Source of the DNA: CBDAKK01 sp965196605
GTDB lineage: Bacteria; Spirochaetota; Spirochaetia; WTKD01; G963693115
Direction of reading: 5' to 3'
DNA length: 64,000 nt
Assembly: GCA_965196605.1 (NCBI GenBank)
Contig: CBDAKK010000002.1
Coordinates: forward strand, 186,001-250,000
Below are positions 51,961 through 60,573 of this stretch, piece after piece. The translations under genes and the position numbers were made by a program. How positions within the stretch are numbered: position 1 is the first letter of the stretch; each line of letters opens with the position of its first letter. The notes under the pieces are model-generated. The model was given only the letters and a program-made list of their open reading frames with translations, was not told the origin of the DNA and ran no database searches.

Positions 51961-53460
51961 ATGAAAAAATTTGTATTATTACTTGGCAGCGTAGCACTCT
52001 GCGCATTGGCTATATCACCAGCGTATTCGCTTAAAAACAGCGCTTTGAAACAAAGTCAAAACCCATGGTACCGTCAGGGACAAACGACTTTGCAAAAAAA
52101 GTTACAAATAAAACCAAATAAGCGCCGAGCAAAAAACATCATTTTGTTTATAGCAGATGGGAATGGCATTACGTCTAACTACGTCAACCGCCTTTTTGCC
52201 GGGCAGCGTTTGGGCGAGATTGGCGAAAAGCATGTGCAAGCGCATGAAGGCTTTCCATACGTGGGGCTTGTAAAAACCTACAACACAAACGGACAGACAC
52301 CAGACTCCGCGGGTACGGGCACAGCCTTGCACACAGGGGTAAAAACACGGGTCGGCGTGATTGGGGTTGATGAGCGCGTTGCACGAGGCGCCTGTAGCAA
52401 AACCGCCTCAGGAGAGGTTGCTGTGCCTTCGGAAATTTTTAGCACCATGCGCAAGTCTGTGGGCGTTGTTTCCACGGCGCGCATCACGCATGCAACACCA
52501 GCCACTGCTTACGCACATGCAGCAGACCGCGCCTACGAGGATAATTCACAACAACCAAAGGATTGCACATATCCCGACATTGCCCAGCAGCTCATTGAAA
52601 ACCTTGCCAAGGGAAATGTGGATATTGCGCTTGGTGGCGGAGCGCGACACTTTGTACCCATGAGCCTTGAGGTACACGGAGCTCTTGGCAAGCGCAGTGA
52701 CAACAAGCATTTAATTAACAAAGCACAGGCGCGCGGCGTTACCTATGTTTCTACGGCACAAGAACTACGCGATGCGGTAAACGCCGTGACAGATTCCCCG
52801 CTTTTAGGGTTTTTTTCAAGTTCACACATGGCTTATGAAGAAGACCGCACAAACGAAGAGCCCTCACTCGCAGATATGAGTGAAGCCGCCCTTGCAATAC
52901 TACAAAAAAACAAGCAGGGCTATTTTTTAACTATTGAAGCGGGGCGCATTGATCACGCACACCATGCAAACAATTTGCATCGCGCAGCGAAGGACGGGGA
53001 AGCCTTTGCTCATGCAATAGAGCGTGTGATGCAAAAAGTAAACGTGAAGGACACGTTGGTTATTGTTACCACTGACCACAGCCATGGTTTAGCGCTTGCT
53101 GGTTACTGCGGGCTTAACTCGCCTATTACGGGTCTCTGTTATGGCATAGACGCTGCGGGCAGCACGCACAACGCGCAACCCAACATGGCAAAAGACAACA
53201 AGCCTTATACTACCGCAGGGTACATAACGGGTTCTGAAACAGCCTCCATTGTAGGCAAGTCCGACGGTCGTCCAAGGGTTACTAATGAGCAGGCCATGCG
53301 CCCCGATTATCTTCAGCAAGCCCTAGTGCCTTTGAAATCTGAGACACATGGTGGCGAAGACGTGGCAGTCTATGCCACAGGGCCCTGGGCGCATTTGCTC
53401 ACTGGCACCATTGAACAAAATTTTATTTTCACCGTTATCATGCACGCAGTAGGCAAATAG
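51961..53460 (+). CDS. phoA: Alkaline phosphatase (PhoA superfamily)
   Basis: A 499-residue exported enzyme releasing phosphate from monoesters. The signal peptide is LLLGSVALCALAISPAYS. The metal and nucleophile sites are ILFIADGNG, TPDSAGTGTALHTG (catalytic serine in DSAGT), EAGRIDHAHH and TTDHSHGLA. These define an intact alkaline phosphatase core. AGGAG lies eight bases before the ATG at 51961, and an upstream ATG at 51928 is rejected. It is a single gene with its own promoter. Confidence 0.92.
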   Translation: MKKFVLLLGSVALCALAISPAYSLKNSALKQSQNPWYRQGQTTLQKKLQIKPNKRRAKNIILFIADGNGITSNYVNRLFAGQRLGEIGEKHVQAHEGFPYVGLVKTYNTNGQTPDSAGTGTALHTGVKTRVGVIGVDERVARGACSKTASGEVAVPSEIFSTMRKSVGVVSTARITHATPATAYAHAADRAYEDNSQQPKDCTYPDIAQQLIENLAKGNVDIALGGGARHFVPMSLEVHGALGKRSDNKHLINKAQARGVTYVSTAQELRDAVNAVTDSPLLGFFSSSHMAYEEDRTNEEPSLADMSEAALAILQKNKQGYFLTIEAGRIDHAHHANNLHRAAKDGEAFAHAIERVMQKVNVKDTLVIVTTDHSHGLALAGYCGLNSPITGLCYGIDAAGSTHNAQPNMAKDNKPYTTAGYITGSETASIVGKSDGRPRVTNEQAMRPDYLQQALVPLKSETHGGEDVAVYATGPWAHLLTGTIEQNFIFTVIMHAVGK

Positions 53461-53596
53461 TGGACAAATAAGTGTAAGTCGCATGTGAATAAAAAATGCA
53501 TCACCAGAAGTTGTGCTTAGGTATTTTTATAACACATGCGCGTACCTCTTTTCGTGGTAAAATAAAGCAATGTAACTTTTTATTAAAGGAGGCTAT

Positions 53597-55548
53597 ATGG
53601 CTCGTTTTACACACACAGAATTTTCTGCAGAAGACACTATTTCTGTACAAGGCACACACCACGCTTTGGACTTTGCTGCGTATCAAAAAGAATACGCGCG
53701 ATCTATACAAGACCCTGAGGGCTTTTGGCGCGAAATGGCAGAGCGCATAACGTGGGTGCAAAAACCAAGGCGTATTAAGAACACCAGCTTTGTGAATAAA
53801 CAAGTCTCCATAAAATGGTACGAAGACGGCGTTCTCAACGCCTGTTATAACTGCGTAGACCGCCACGCACAAAACAAACCAGAGGCGCTAGCCATTACGT
53901 GGATAGCAGACGACCCATGCGCGCCGTGCAAGCGCTACTGCGAGAAGTCTCAAAATTTGCAAATGTTTTAAAAAAACTAGGCGTACAAAAAGGAGACGTG
54001 GTTACTATTTACTTGCCCATGATACCCGAAGCGCTTTTTGCCATGCTTGCATGTGCGAGAATAGGCGCAGTACACAGCGTGGTTTTTGGTGGCTTTAGTG
54101 CCGAAAGTTTGGCTGCGCGCATTGAAAACTGCAACTCACGCTATGTCATTACCGCCAACGAAGGCGTGCGTGGAGGCAAAACAATACCACTCAAGGCAAA
54201 CGTTGACGCAGCTTTGGAGCGCTGTCAAGACGTACAACACACGCTGGTTGTGAAAGCAACAAAAACCAATACGCCCCTTCTTGAAGGCAGAGACATTGAC
54301 TATCACACGCTGTACAACGCAGCTGATGAGACATGCCCCTGTGAACCCATGGGCGCGGAAGACCCTCTCTTCATTCTCTACACCTCGGGTTCTACAGGCA
54401 CGACTAAGGGGCTGGTGCACACCACAGGCGGCTACATGGTGTACACAAACCTTACCTTTGAAATTGCCTTCGATTATAGAAACGAAGAACTCTACTGGTG
54501 TTCTGCAGACGTAGGCTGGATTACGGGACACTCTTACATAGTCTATGGGCCTTTGAGCTTTGGGGCGCATAACCTTGTCTTTGAAGGCTCCCCACTTTAT
54601 CCCGATGCCTCACGATTTTGGCGCATTATAGAAGCGCATAGAGTTGCTAGCTTCTACACGGCTCCAACAGCCATTCGCTCTTTACTTTCGCGTGGGCAGC
54701 ATTTTGTGGATGACCGCGACCTCTCATCCTTACGTATTCTCGGCACTGTAGGTGAGCCAATAAACGTAAAAGCGTGGGACTGGTATTATAAAGTTATTGG
54801 CAAGAAACGCTGCCCCATAATTGACACATGGTGGCAAACCGAAACCGGCGGACACATGGTGCTGCCCCTACCTTATTTGTGGGACTTAAAACCGAGCAAG
54901 GCTTCATTCCCCATGTTTGGCATACAACCCGTGCTACTGGACGAAAACAAAAAGGAAATTCACGGTGCGGGGAGAGGCAGCTTTTGCATAAAAGACTCAT
55001 GGCCTGCGCAAGCGCGCTCCATTTACGGCAACCATGAAAACTTTGTAAAAACCTACTTCAGCGAATTTCCAAATTATTATTTCACTGGAGACGGTGCGGA
55101 TCGAGATGAACAAAACTACATACGCATTACGGGGCGCATGGACGATGTGTTAAATGTTTCGGGACACCGCATGGGCACAGCAGAAATAGAAGACGCCTTT
55201 AACAAACATGCGTATGTGGCAGAAACTGCAGTTGTGGGCTACCCACATGAAATTAAAGGACAGGGCATTTACGCATTTTGCTTGCTCAAGGAAGAACACC
55301 GCGCAGCAGACCACCATGTATTGCGCGAAGAACTCAGGCGTTGGGTACGCGAAAAAATAGGCCCCATTGCAAGCCCGGACTTCATTCAGTTTAGCGAGGG
55401 ACTACCTCGAACACGTTCGGGCAAAATTATGCGCCGCATTCTACGCAAAATTGCACACAATGACTACGAAGAGCTAGGTGACACCACAACGCTCACCGAC
55501 CCCAGTGTGGTAACGCAGCTTATTGAAAACAGGCAAAATACCACATAG
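53597..55548 (+). pseudogene. acs: Acetyl-CoA synthetase gene with a frameshift
   Basis: Two overlapping frames together encode one AMP-forming acetyl-CoA synthetase of about 650 residues. The first starts at an ATG at 53597 (AAAGGAGG seven bases upstream) and runs to NKPEALAITWIADDP. Acs similarity then moves to another frame with LLREVSKFANVLKKLGV. The break is near 53930-53945, a net shift of -1. The rest is intact: ATP loop YTSGSTGTTKG, WWQTETGG, YFTGDGA, and the lysine motif PRTRSGKIMRR that is acetylated in other bacteria. So there is a single-base deletion or a sequencing error. If real, acetate activation by this enzyme is lost. Confidence 0.85.
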
Positions 55549-55559
55549 TGTGAGTGGAG

Positions 55560-56171
55560 TTATCTTTGTTCATTTTTGCTGTTAATAAGCGAAATAATGG
55601 TTTCTTGCACCCCTTGGGGGTAATGCTCACGTATTTCATCGTCACTTAAACCGTCTAGCTCATGGCTTAAATAGTGTATCCATGCATCGTCTTCGCGTTT
55701 CTTTATGTTTATTTTTCTACTGTAGTAATCAGGCACAAAGGCATGCTCTGTCTTTTCAAAGCTGCGTATTTTGTAGTCGTGCACTATTATTTTTAAGTTT
55801 TCCCTTGGCACGCCATGCGCCAGTATTTCGCGCGCTAACACGTTAATTGTTTTGCCTGAATCAAAAATATCATCAATGAGCATGACCGAGTCGGACGCGC
55901 GTATGGCGCTAGGCGGAAAAGTCCAGCCGTCTATGTGTACCGCGCCGCTGTCAAAAGTGCCATATGAATGCGCGACCACGGCAGCGTATAATGGCTTGTG
56001 CCGTCCGTGTGAAGCAAGCTTGAAATACTCGCTTATCGCATTACCAAACGTCGCCCCGCCACGCAAGCTAACGTACATAATAGTGGGAACAAACCCGGTC
56101 GTATGTATTTTTTTAGCAAGCAACAAGGCATTGTCGCGTATATGCTCAGGCGATAAAAATTCTTTCTTCAT
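55560..56171 (-). CDS. Purine-type phosphoribosyltransferase
   Basis: A 203-residue type I phosphoribosyltransferase. The PRPP-binding motif is VMLIDDIFDSGKT, and YVSLRGGATFG resembles the PPi loop. It probably salvages hypoxanthine, guanine or xanthine, and the base cannot be chosen by eye. I prefer the ATG at 56171 (MKKEFLSPEH). A GTG at 56219 would add 16 residues encoded by repeat-element sequence. It is convergent with acs, 11 bp between the stop codons. Confidence 0.8.
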   Translation of the reverse strand: MKKEFLSPEHIRDNALLLAKKIHTTGFVPTIMYVSLRGGATFGNAISEYFKLASHGRHKPLYAAVVAHSYGTFDSGAVHIDGWTFPPSAIRASDSVMLIDDIFDSGKTINVLAREILAHGVPRENLKIIVHDYKIRSFEKTEHAFVPDYYSRKINIKKREDDAWIHYLSHELDGLSDDEIREHYPQGVQETIISLINSKNEQR

Positions 56172-56199
56172 TGCTTTATGGTACTCGTTCTTTGCATAC

Positions 56200-56780
56200 C
56201 CGTGTCTTTTCTCCCCCACCCACCGCCCCTTTTTTGCGCAGATGCGCTTGTGTTTGCGCTACGCGCGTCTTTCTGTGTTATAGCTCACGCTGTTTCTGTG
56301 AACTCTTTCTGTTGCCATGGAGCTAAACGCACTACGATGATGCCTCGGACGGCTGTACTTTCTTTTCTCTTTTTACCATCCTTGGCAGCCAATGCGTGCC
56401 GTCCATGGCACGGCTGTATGGATGTAAAAAAGAAAAGTCGGGAGCGCTGAAAAGCGCGAGCGGCTAGAAACAATTGAATAAGTGTTGCGCAGCAACACAG
56501 ACATGGAGCTTATAGCAAGTACCAAAGAAAAGAGTCGGGAGCCGTTAGGCGAGCGGCTAGAAACAATTAAAATAAGTGTCGCAACGCGACACAGAGATGG
56601 AGCTTATAGCAAAAAGCCTCCTGTGTGCTAAAGCAGTAATGACATAGATACTGTGCACAAGTATGAAGATTGTATGGAAATAAGTTTGCGCGAGTGTACT
56701 GCTCACCACCCATGACACGGCTATGAGGACGCTCACGAGCGAAGCAAGGGGATGCAAACTATTGCTATGCAACTTAAATA
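56200..56780. repeat. Dispersed repeat element E
   Basis: About 580 bp made of the modules of elements A-C. TGCCTCGGACGGCTGTACTT lies at 56341-56360. The hairpin module on the minus strand appears twice (56435-56517 with GTGTTGC-GCA-GCAACAC, 56533-56612 with GTGTCGC-AAC-GCGACAC). The GTGTGCTAAAGCAGTAATGA module occurs at 56621-56640. The G/C-rich end near 56212-56232 is degenerate (CTCCCCCACCCACCGCCCC). From 56780 to 56950 the sequence is A/T-rich leader of the LRR lipoprotein gene. Confidence 0.7.
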
Positions 56781-56892
56781 GTTGCATAGCAATAACTTAT
56801 TCAATTTATTATTTTTTTAAAAAAAAGATTAAAATTTTCTTCAAAAAATGATATCATATACATGCATATAATATTAATTTTGCGCAATATTA

Positions 56893-56919
56893 ATGCAATT
56901 AATTTTTAAGTAATTGCAT
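56893..56919 (+). promoter_or_regulatory. Inverted repeat in LRR lipoprotein leader
   Basis: ATGCAATTA and TAATTGCAT form a perfect 9-bp stem with a 9-base loop, about 20 bp before the AGGAGG of the lipoprotein gene. It could be an operator or an mRNA structure affecting translation. Confidence 0.4.
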
Positions 56920-56950
56920 GGATGTATAAAACGATACAGGAGGTCTTCTC

Positions 56951-58402
56951 ATGAAGCAAATTATTTCACAATTTTTGGTTGTGTTACTCACAATTTTGGT
57001 AGCATCATGCAATGTGCTTAGTCCGGTACCAAAAAAGCAAATAACAAAAAATGCTTTTAGTGCTAAAAAGAACACGGGTAACACTAAGAAAAGTACAGAT
57101 AGTACTAAAAAACAAAGTGGTATAAGTATTACGACATCTGCCGGTACACTAGAATTAGGGGTAACAAAGGGAGCATCTCCTAGCTCACAGTCACGAAAAT
57201 ACAACATACTGCTCAATAAAAAAACTGTGTTAAAATTTAACGGTCGGCTTATTAATCCAACAAGTGAAGACATTGCAAGTTTACAGACAGTAGAAAGCGT
57301 AGAAATTTCAAATACCGTAACAAAATTCCCAGATGCTGATGGTTATCAGAAACTTAAAAAAATAATTTTTGAAACAGGCTCTAAACTAGATTACATATCA
57401 GCTGATATGCGTAAATATCCTAATCTTGAATCTGTTGTATTACCAGCATCAATAGCAGTGATTAAGATTGAATCTCTTTCTAAAAATCCAAAGCTGCATT
57501 CCATTGAATTTGAGCCTCAATCTCAGTTACAAGAAATTGACGATTCTTTCTCTGATAATCCTAAACTCACATCTATTATTATTCCAAAATCTGTGCAACT
57601 TATTAATAAAAGTTTTATTAATAATAAAAATTTAACAAGCGTTACATTCGAGACAGGCTCCATGTTAAAACGTCTTTTGGGAAATTCTTTCAAAAATTCT
57701 CCCATTACCACGGTATACATGGAACAAAGTTTGTATGATAAATTTCAGGAAAGATTTAAACTAGTGTTCCCTAATGCTTCATATCCTAATATACAAACAA
57801 ACAATCGTCCAAAGCCAAAACCAAAACTTAGAATCTCTCATGAAAAACTATATAATGGAGTTGTTATAGTACATCGCATCGGCTGGCGTACTCAAAAATT
57901 AAAACTTGTCTTAAACGATAATGTCACTCATATTAAAAAGGGCGAATATGACTATTATTCGGGCGGAAGCAGAAAATATTTCACTGATATTGATTTAAGA
58001 AATGTAAAAATCATTGATGACGATGTATTCGCAGGCCATGAACTTCAAGGAAAATTAATTATTCCAGACTCAGTGGTAAGAATTGGTGCACGCGCCTTTT
58101 CTAAAGAGATTTACGAAATATTTATATCCGGCAGTGGATGGGTGGACTCAGAGAATAGAAATCACATAAAGTTTCTTGTTCTTGGGAAAAATGTAGAAAC
58201 CATAGAAGAAAAAGCATTTAATGGAAACAAGCTTACAGAAGTTGTCATTCCCAATTCGGTGCAAAAAATCGGCGATGGAGCATTTACAGATAATCCACTC
58301 AGAACAGTAACTTTATCAAAAAAATTGTACAACGAACTCAAAAACGCCCAAAGACTCGAATCTGTTTTTGGAGATTCCGTGACTCAATACATCAAACTCT
58401 AA
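56951..58402 (+). CDS. BspA-like leucine-rich-repeat lipoprotein
   Basis: A 483-residue surface lipoprotein. The signal sequence ends in lipobox VASC (FLVVLLTILVASC), then a K/S/T/N-rich linker (about 25-60). LRR_5-type repeats follow in two blocks, about 95-250 (YPNLESVVLPASIAVIKI; NPKLTSIIIPKSVQLINKSF) and 350-480 (HELQGKLIIPDSVVRIGARA; NKLTEVVIPNSVQKIGDGAF). A basic P/K/R linker (NNRPKPKPKLRI) joins them. BspA proteins of oral Bacteroidetes and treponemes bind host or matrix proteins, so adhesion is inferred only. AGGAGG lies eight bases before the ATG. It is the intact counterpart of the broken gene at 24915. Confidence 0.88.
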   Translation: MKQIISQFLVVLLTILVASCNVLSPVPKKQITKNAFSAKKNTGNTKKSTDSTKKQSGISITTSAGTLELGVTKGASPSSQSRKYNILLNKKTVLKFNGRLINPTSEDIASLQTVESVEISNTVTKFPDADGYQKLKKIIFETGSKLDYISADMRKYPNLESVVLPASIAVIKIESLSKNPKLHSIEFEPQSQLQEIDDSFSDNPKLTSIIIPKSVQLINKSFINNKNLTSVTFETGSMLKRLLGNSFKNSPITTVYMEQSLYDKFQERFKLVFPNASYPNIQTNNRPKPKPKLRISHEKLYNGVVIVHRIGWRTQKLKLVLNDNVTHIKKGEYDYYSGGSRKYFTDIDLRNVKIIDDDVFAGHELQGKLIIPDSVVRIGARAFSKEIYEIFISGSGWVDSENRNHIKFLVLGKNVETIEEKAFNGNKLTEVVIPNSVQKIGDGAFTDNPLRTVTLSKKLYNELKNAQRLESVFGDSVTQYIKL

Positions 58403-58625
58403 ATGGAAAATTTTTTTAAAGCATACAACAAAGAAAAAGTTATATTTTATGGGGGCGCAAGTAATCGCCCTCATAAATTTAACTGCGCTTCTTTCTCAAT
58501 ACAACACAAATCAGCATTTCACACTTTTTTGTTCTATTTGGGGGTACTTTTTCCCTTTGCTTTTCAGCTGAACAGAAGCCTATTTGTTGACAAAAATTTC
58601 TAAACCTACGATAATAAATATTCCT

Positions 58626-59234
58626 ATGGCACGATTAATGAAAGCAAAAGGCAAATTGGTACGACGATTTGGCATTAATATATTTGGCAACGCAAAATAC
58701 GATAGGCTTTTAAAGCGTAAGCCAAGCCCTCCGGGTGAAATTCGGCAGCGTAGACCGAAGCAAACGAGTTTCTCAAGGCAGCTTATAGAAAAGCAAAAGC
58801 TCAAGTTTTCTTATGGAGTGAGTGAAAAGCAATTGCGTAGAGTATTTGCTCGCGCTAAAACGCAGCCCGGTGTTACGGGGCACAACATGCTTTTTTTGCT
58901 TGAACGTAGACTAGACAATGTTGTCTATAAACTTGGTATGGCCAGCAGCAGATCGCAAGCGCGACAGCTTGTTACCCACGGTCATTTTTATTTCAATGGT
59001 CGTCGTGTAGATGTACCCTCTATTCAAGTACGTGTTGGAGACAAAATAGAAACTCGTTCGCATCAAAATTCCGTTGGGCTTTTACGCAGGCTCGTTTCTG
59101 AAAATGGCTCGCGCGCCGTACCCGAATGGCTCAAGCGTGACGACATATCAGGCGAAGTTACCATGCTTCCTACAAGAGACATGGTTGCAACTGTTGCTGA
59201 AGAACAACAAATTGTAGAATTTTTCTCACGCTAA
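58626..59234 (+). CDS. rpsD: 30S ribosomal protein S4
   Basis: A 202-residue primary 16S rRNA-binding protein. MARLMKAKGKLVRRFGINIF begins the protein, PPGEIRQRRPKQTSFSRQL and YGVSEKQLRR follow, and the S4 RNA-binding domain is FLLERRLDNVVYKLGMA with SRSQARQLVTHGHF. It lacks the N-terminal cysteine cluster of zinc-type S4. The ATG at 58626 fits the MAR start of the family. Upstream in-frame sequence to 58584 is not conserved. It stands alone, away from ribosomal protein operons, and no Shine-Dalgarno is seen. Confidence 0.95.
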   Translation: MARLMKAKGKLVRRFGINIFGNAKYDRLLKRKPSPPGEIRQRRPKQTSFSRQLIEKQKLKFSYGVSEKQLRRVFARAKTQPGVTGHNMLFLLERRLDNVVYKLGMASSRSQARQLVTHGHFYFNGRRVDVPSIQVRVGDKIETRSHQNSVGLLRRLVSENGSRAVPEWLKRDDISGEVTMLPTRDMVATVAEEQQIVEFFSR

Positions 59235-59251
59235 TAGCACAGCAGTCTTTA

Positions 59252-59280
59252 CGCGCAAGGTTTCTTAATCTTTGCGCATT
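59252..59280 (+). terminator. Terminator-like hairpin after rpsD
   Basis: GCGCAAG and CTTTGCGC pair with one bulged base around GTTTCTTAAT, 18 bp after the rpsD stop. The following T-rich stretch is moderate. Confidence 0.45.
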
Positions 59281-59343
59281 CTGCAATTTTGTACATTCAT
59301 ACAAAGTTTTTTTTATATTCCGTTGCTGTATTTTTTCGGTAGT

Positions 59344-59467
59344 GATGCGCCATGGTGTGAATGCGCTTCATAAGCGAAGGCCTAAAATGCCCGTTCCCAG
59401 AGGCGCAAGAATATCACCAAATACGTATAAATTCTTCACGCGGACTTTACGCCCCTTGGGAATAAGC
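59344..59467 (-). repeat. Partial duplicate of an internal GT61 gene segment
   Basis: These 124 bases nearly match 59934-60057 inside the adjacent glycosyltransferase gene, same orientation. I see about two substitutions and one missing base (AAAATGCCC against AAAATTGCCC). The copy lies 11 bp beyond the gene's stop codon. It is non-coding here and looks like the remnant of a tandem duplication or of a lost second gene copy. Confidence 0.85.
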
Positions 59468-59478
59468 TTTTAGGCCAC

Positions 59479-60567
59479 CTACTGAACCAGTTGCTCTATA
59501 AAATACGTAGCCTCAGCAACATCCCATGTCAAAGACGCTTTGTGCGTATTTTGAGAGTCAGCATTAGCGAGACTGTAGAAGTACGAAATATCAAGCGCAT
59601 TCGCAAGCGAAAAATAGCAGTTGTTGTGCGCATCTCCTCTACGACGAATTTCAGCAACCTTTGCACCAGGATGCATCCACAGCATGTTAGTAAGCCCCGC
59701 CCCATGCACAGACAACAGCAAATCAGCGGATCTACACAATGCAATTTGTTCAAAAATGCTCATATGTGAAGTAGTCACAATGGTAAAACCATGCTTTTCA
59801 AGTATGGGTAGAAGCAAACTTTCATTTTGCACACAACGATACGCTGCATCGCTACGGCTTATGTACACTCGCTTTTTCTCTCCGTGTTTCAAAGGGGTAG
59901 CTTGATACGAATAGTTGTCTTCAGCAACATAGCGATGCGCCATGGTGCGAATGCGCTTCATAAGCGAAGGCCTAAAATTGCCCGTTCCCAGAGGCGCAAG
60001 AATATCACCAAATACGTATAAATTCTTCACGCGGACTTTACGCCCCTTTGGAATAAGAAAAATACGATTTTCTGAAATTCCCAAAATACGCAATGTATCT
60101 ACACAATAAGGCTTTGCATATGCATGAGGCAAGAGTATTGGTATATGAGAGAATTCTTCACCAAAAAAATCTTGCATCAGCACTATTTTAGGCAACACGT
60201 CTCCAACCCAATGAAAATATCCGGATGAAATGTAATCCGTCACCAATACCGCAGCATCAAGTGCATGGCGCATTGGCCTGTAAAGCGCGCTCCGCACATG
60301 CATTTTTGCCCGAATGGAAAAACCCATATGCATAGCATGTACGCTTTCAGAAATACTCGCTATTCCCTGTGTAGCACTACCTTTAGAAACAACAAGCGCA
60401 TCTTCATATACTGCACAATAGCTTTTATTAAAAACTCTGCGGTATTCTGAAGCAAACAAACATTCTTCTTCACACCTGACATTGCTCGGCTTATTTCGAA
60501 CAACTGTCTCTTCTCCAATAAGCTCAATGCTACGCTTTGGTTTTGCTATAGGAAATAAAGTTGCCAT
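59479..60567 (-). CDS. GT61-family (DUF563) glycosyltransferase
   Basis: A 362-residue protein with the DUF563/GT61 pattern: YFHWVGDVLPKIVLMQ, RVYISRSDAAYRCVQNE, then GFTIVTTSHMSIFEQIALCR and LLSVHGAGLTNMLWMHPG. GT61 members add sugars such as xylose or N-acetylglucosamine to glycans and in bacteria sit in polysaccharide clusters. AAGGTG lies just before the ATG. It is the last gene of the gmd-fcl-ABC operon, six bases after the ABC gene, which points to surface glycan assembly. Confidence 0.85.
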   Translation of the reverse strand: MATLFPIAKPKRSIELIGEETVVRNKPSNVRCEEECLFASEYRRVFNKSYCAVYEDALVVSKGSATQGIASISESVHAMHMGFSIRAKMHVRSALYRPMRHALDAAVLVTDYISSGYFHWVGDVLPKIVLMQDFFGEEFSHIPILLPHAYAKPYCVDTLRILGISENRIFLIPKGRKVRVKNLYVFGDILAPLGTGNFRPSLMKRIRTMAHRYVAEDNYSYQATPLKHGEKKRVYISRSDAAYRCVQNESLLLPILEKHGFTIVTTSHMSIFEQIALCRSADLLLSVHGAGLTNMLWMHPGAKVAEIRRRGDAHNNCYFSLANALDISYFYSLANADSQNTHKASLTWDVAEATYFIEQLVQ

Positions 60568-60573
60568 AACACC

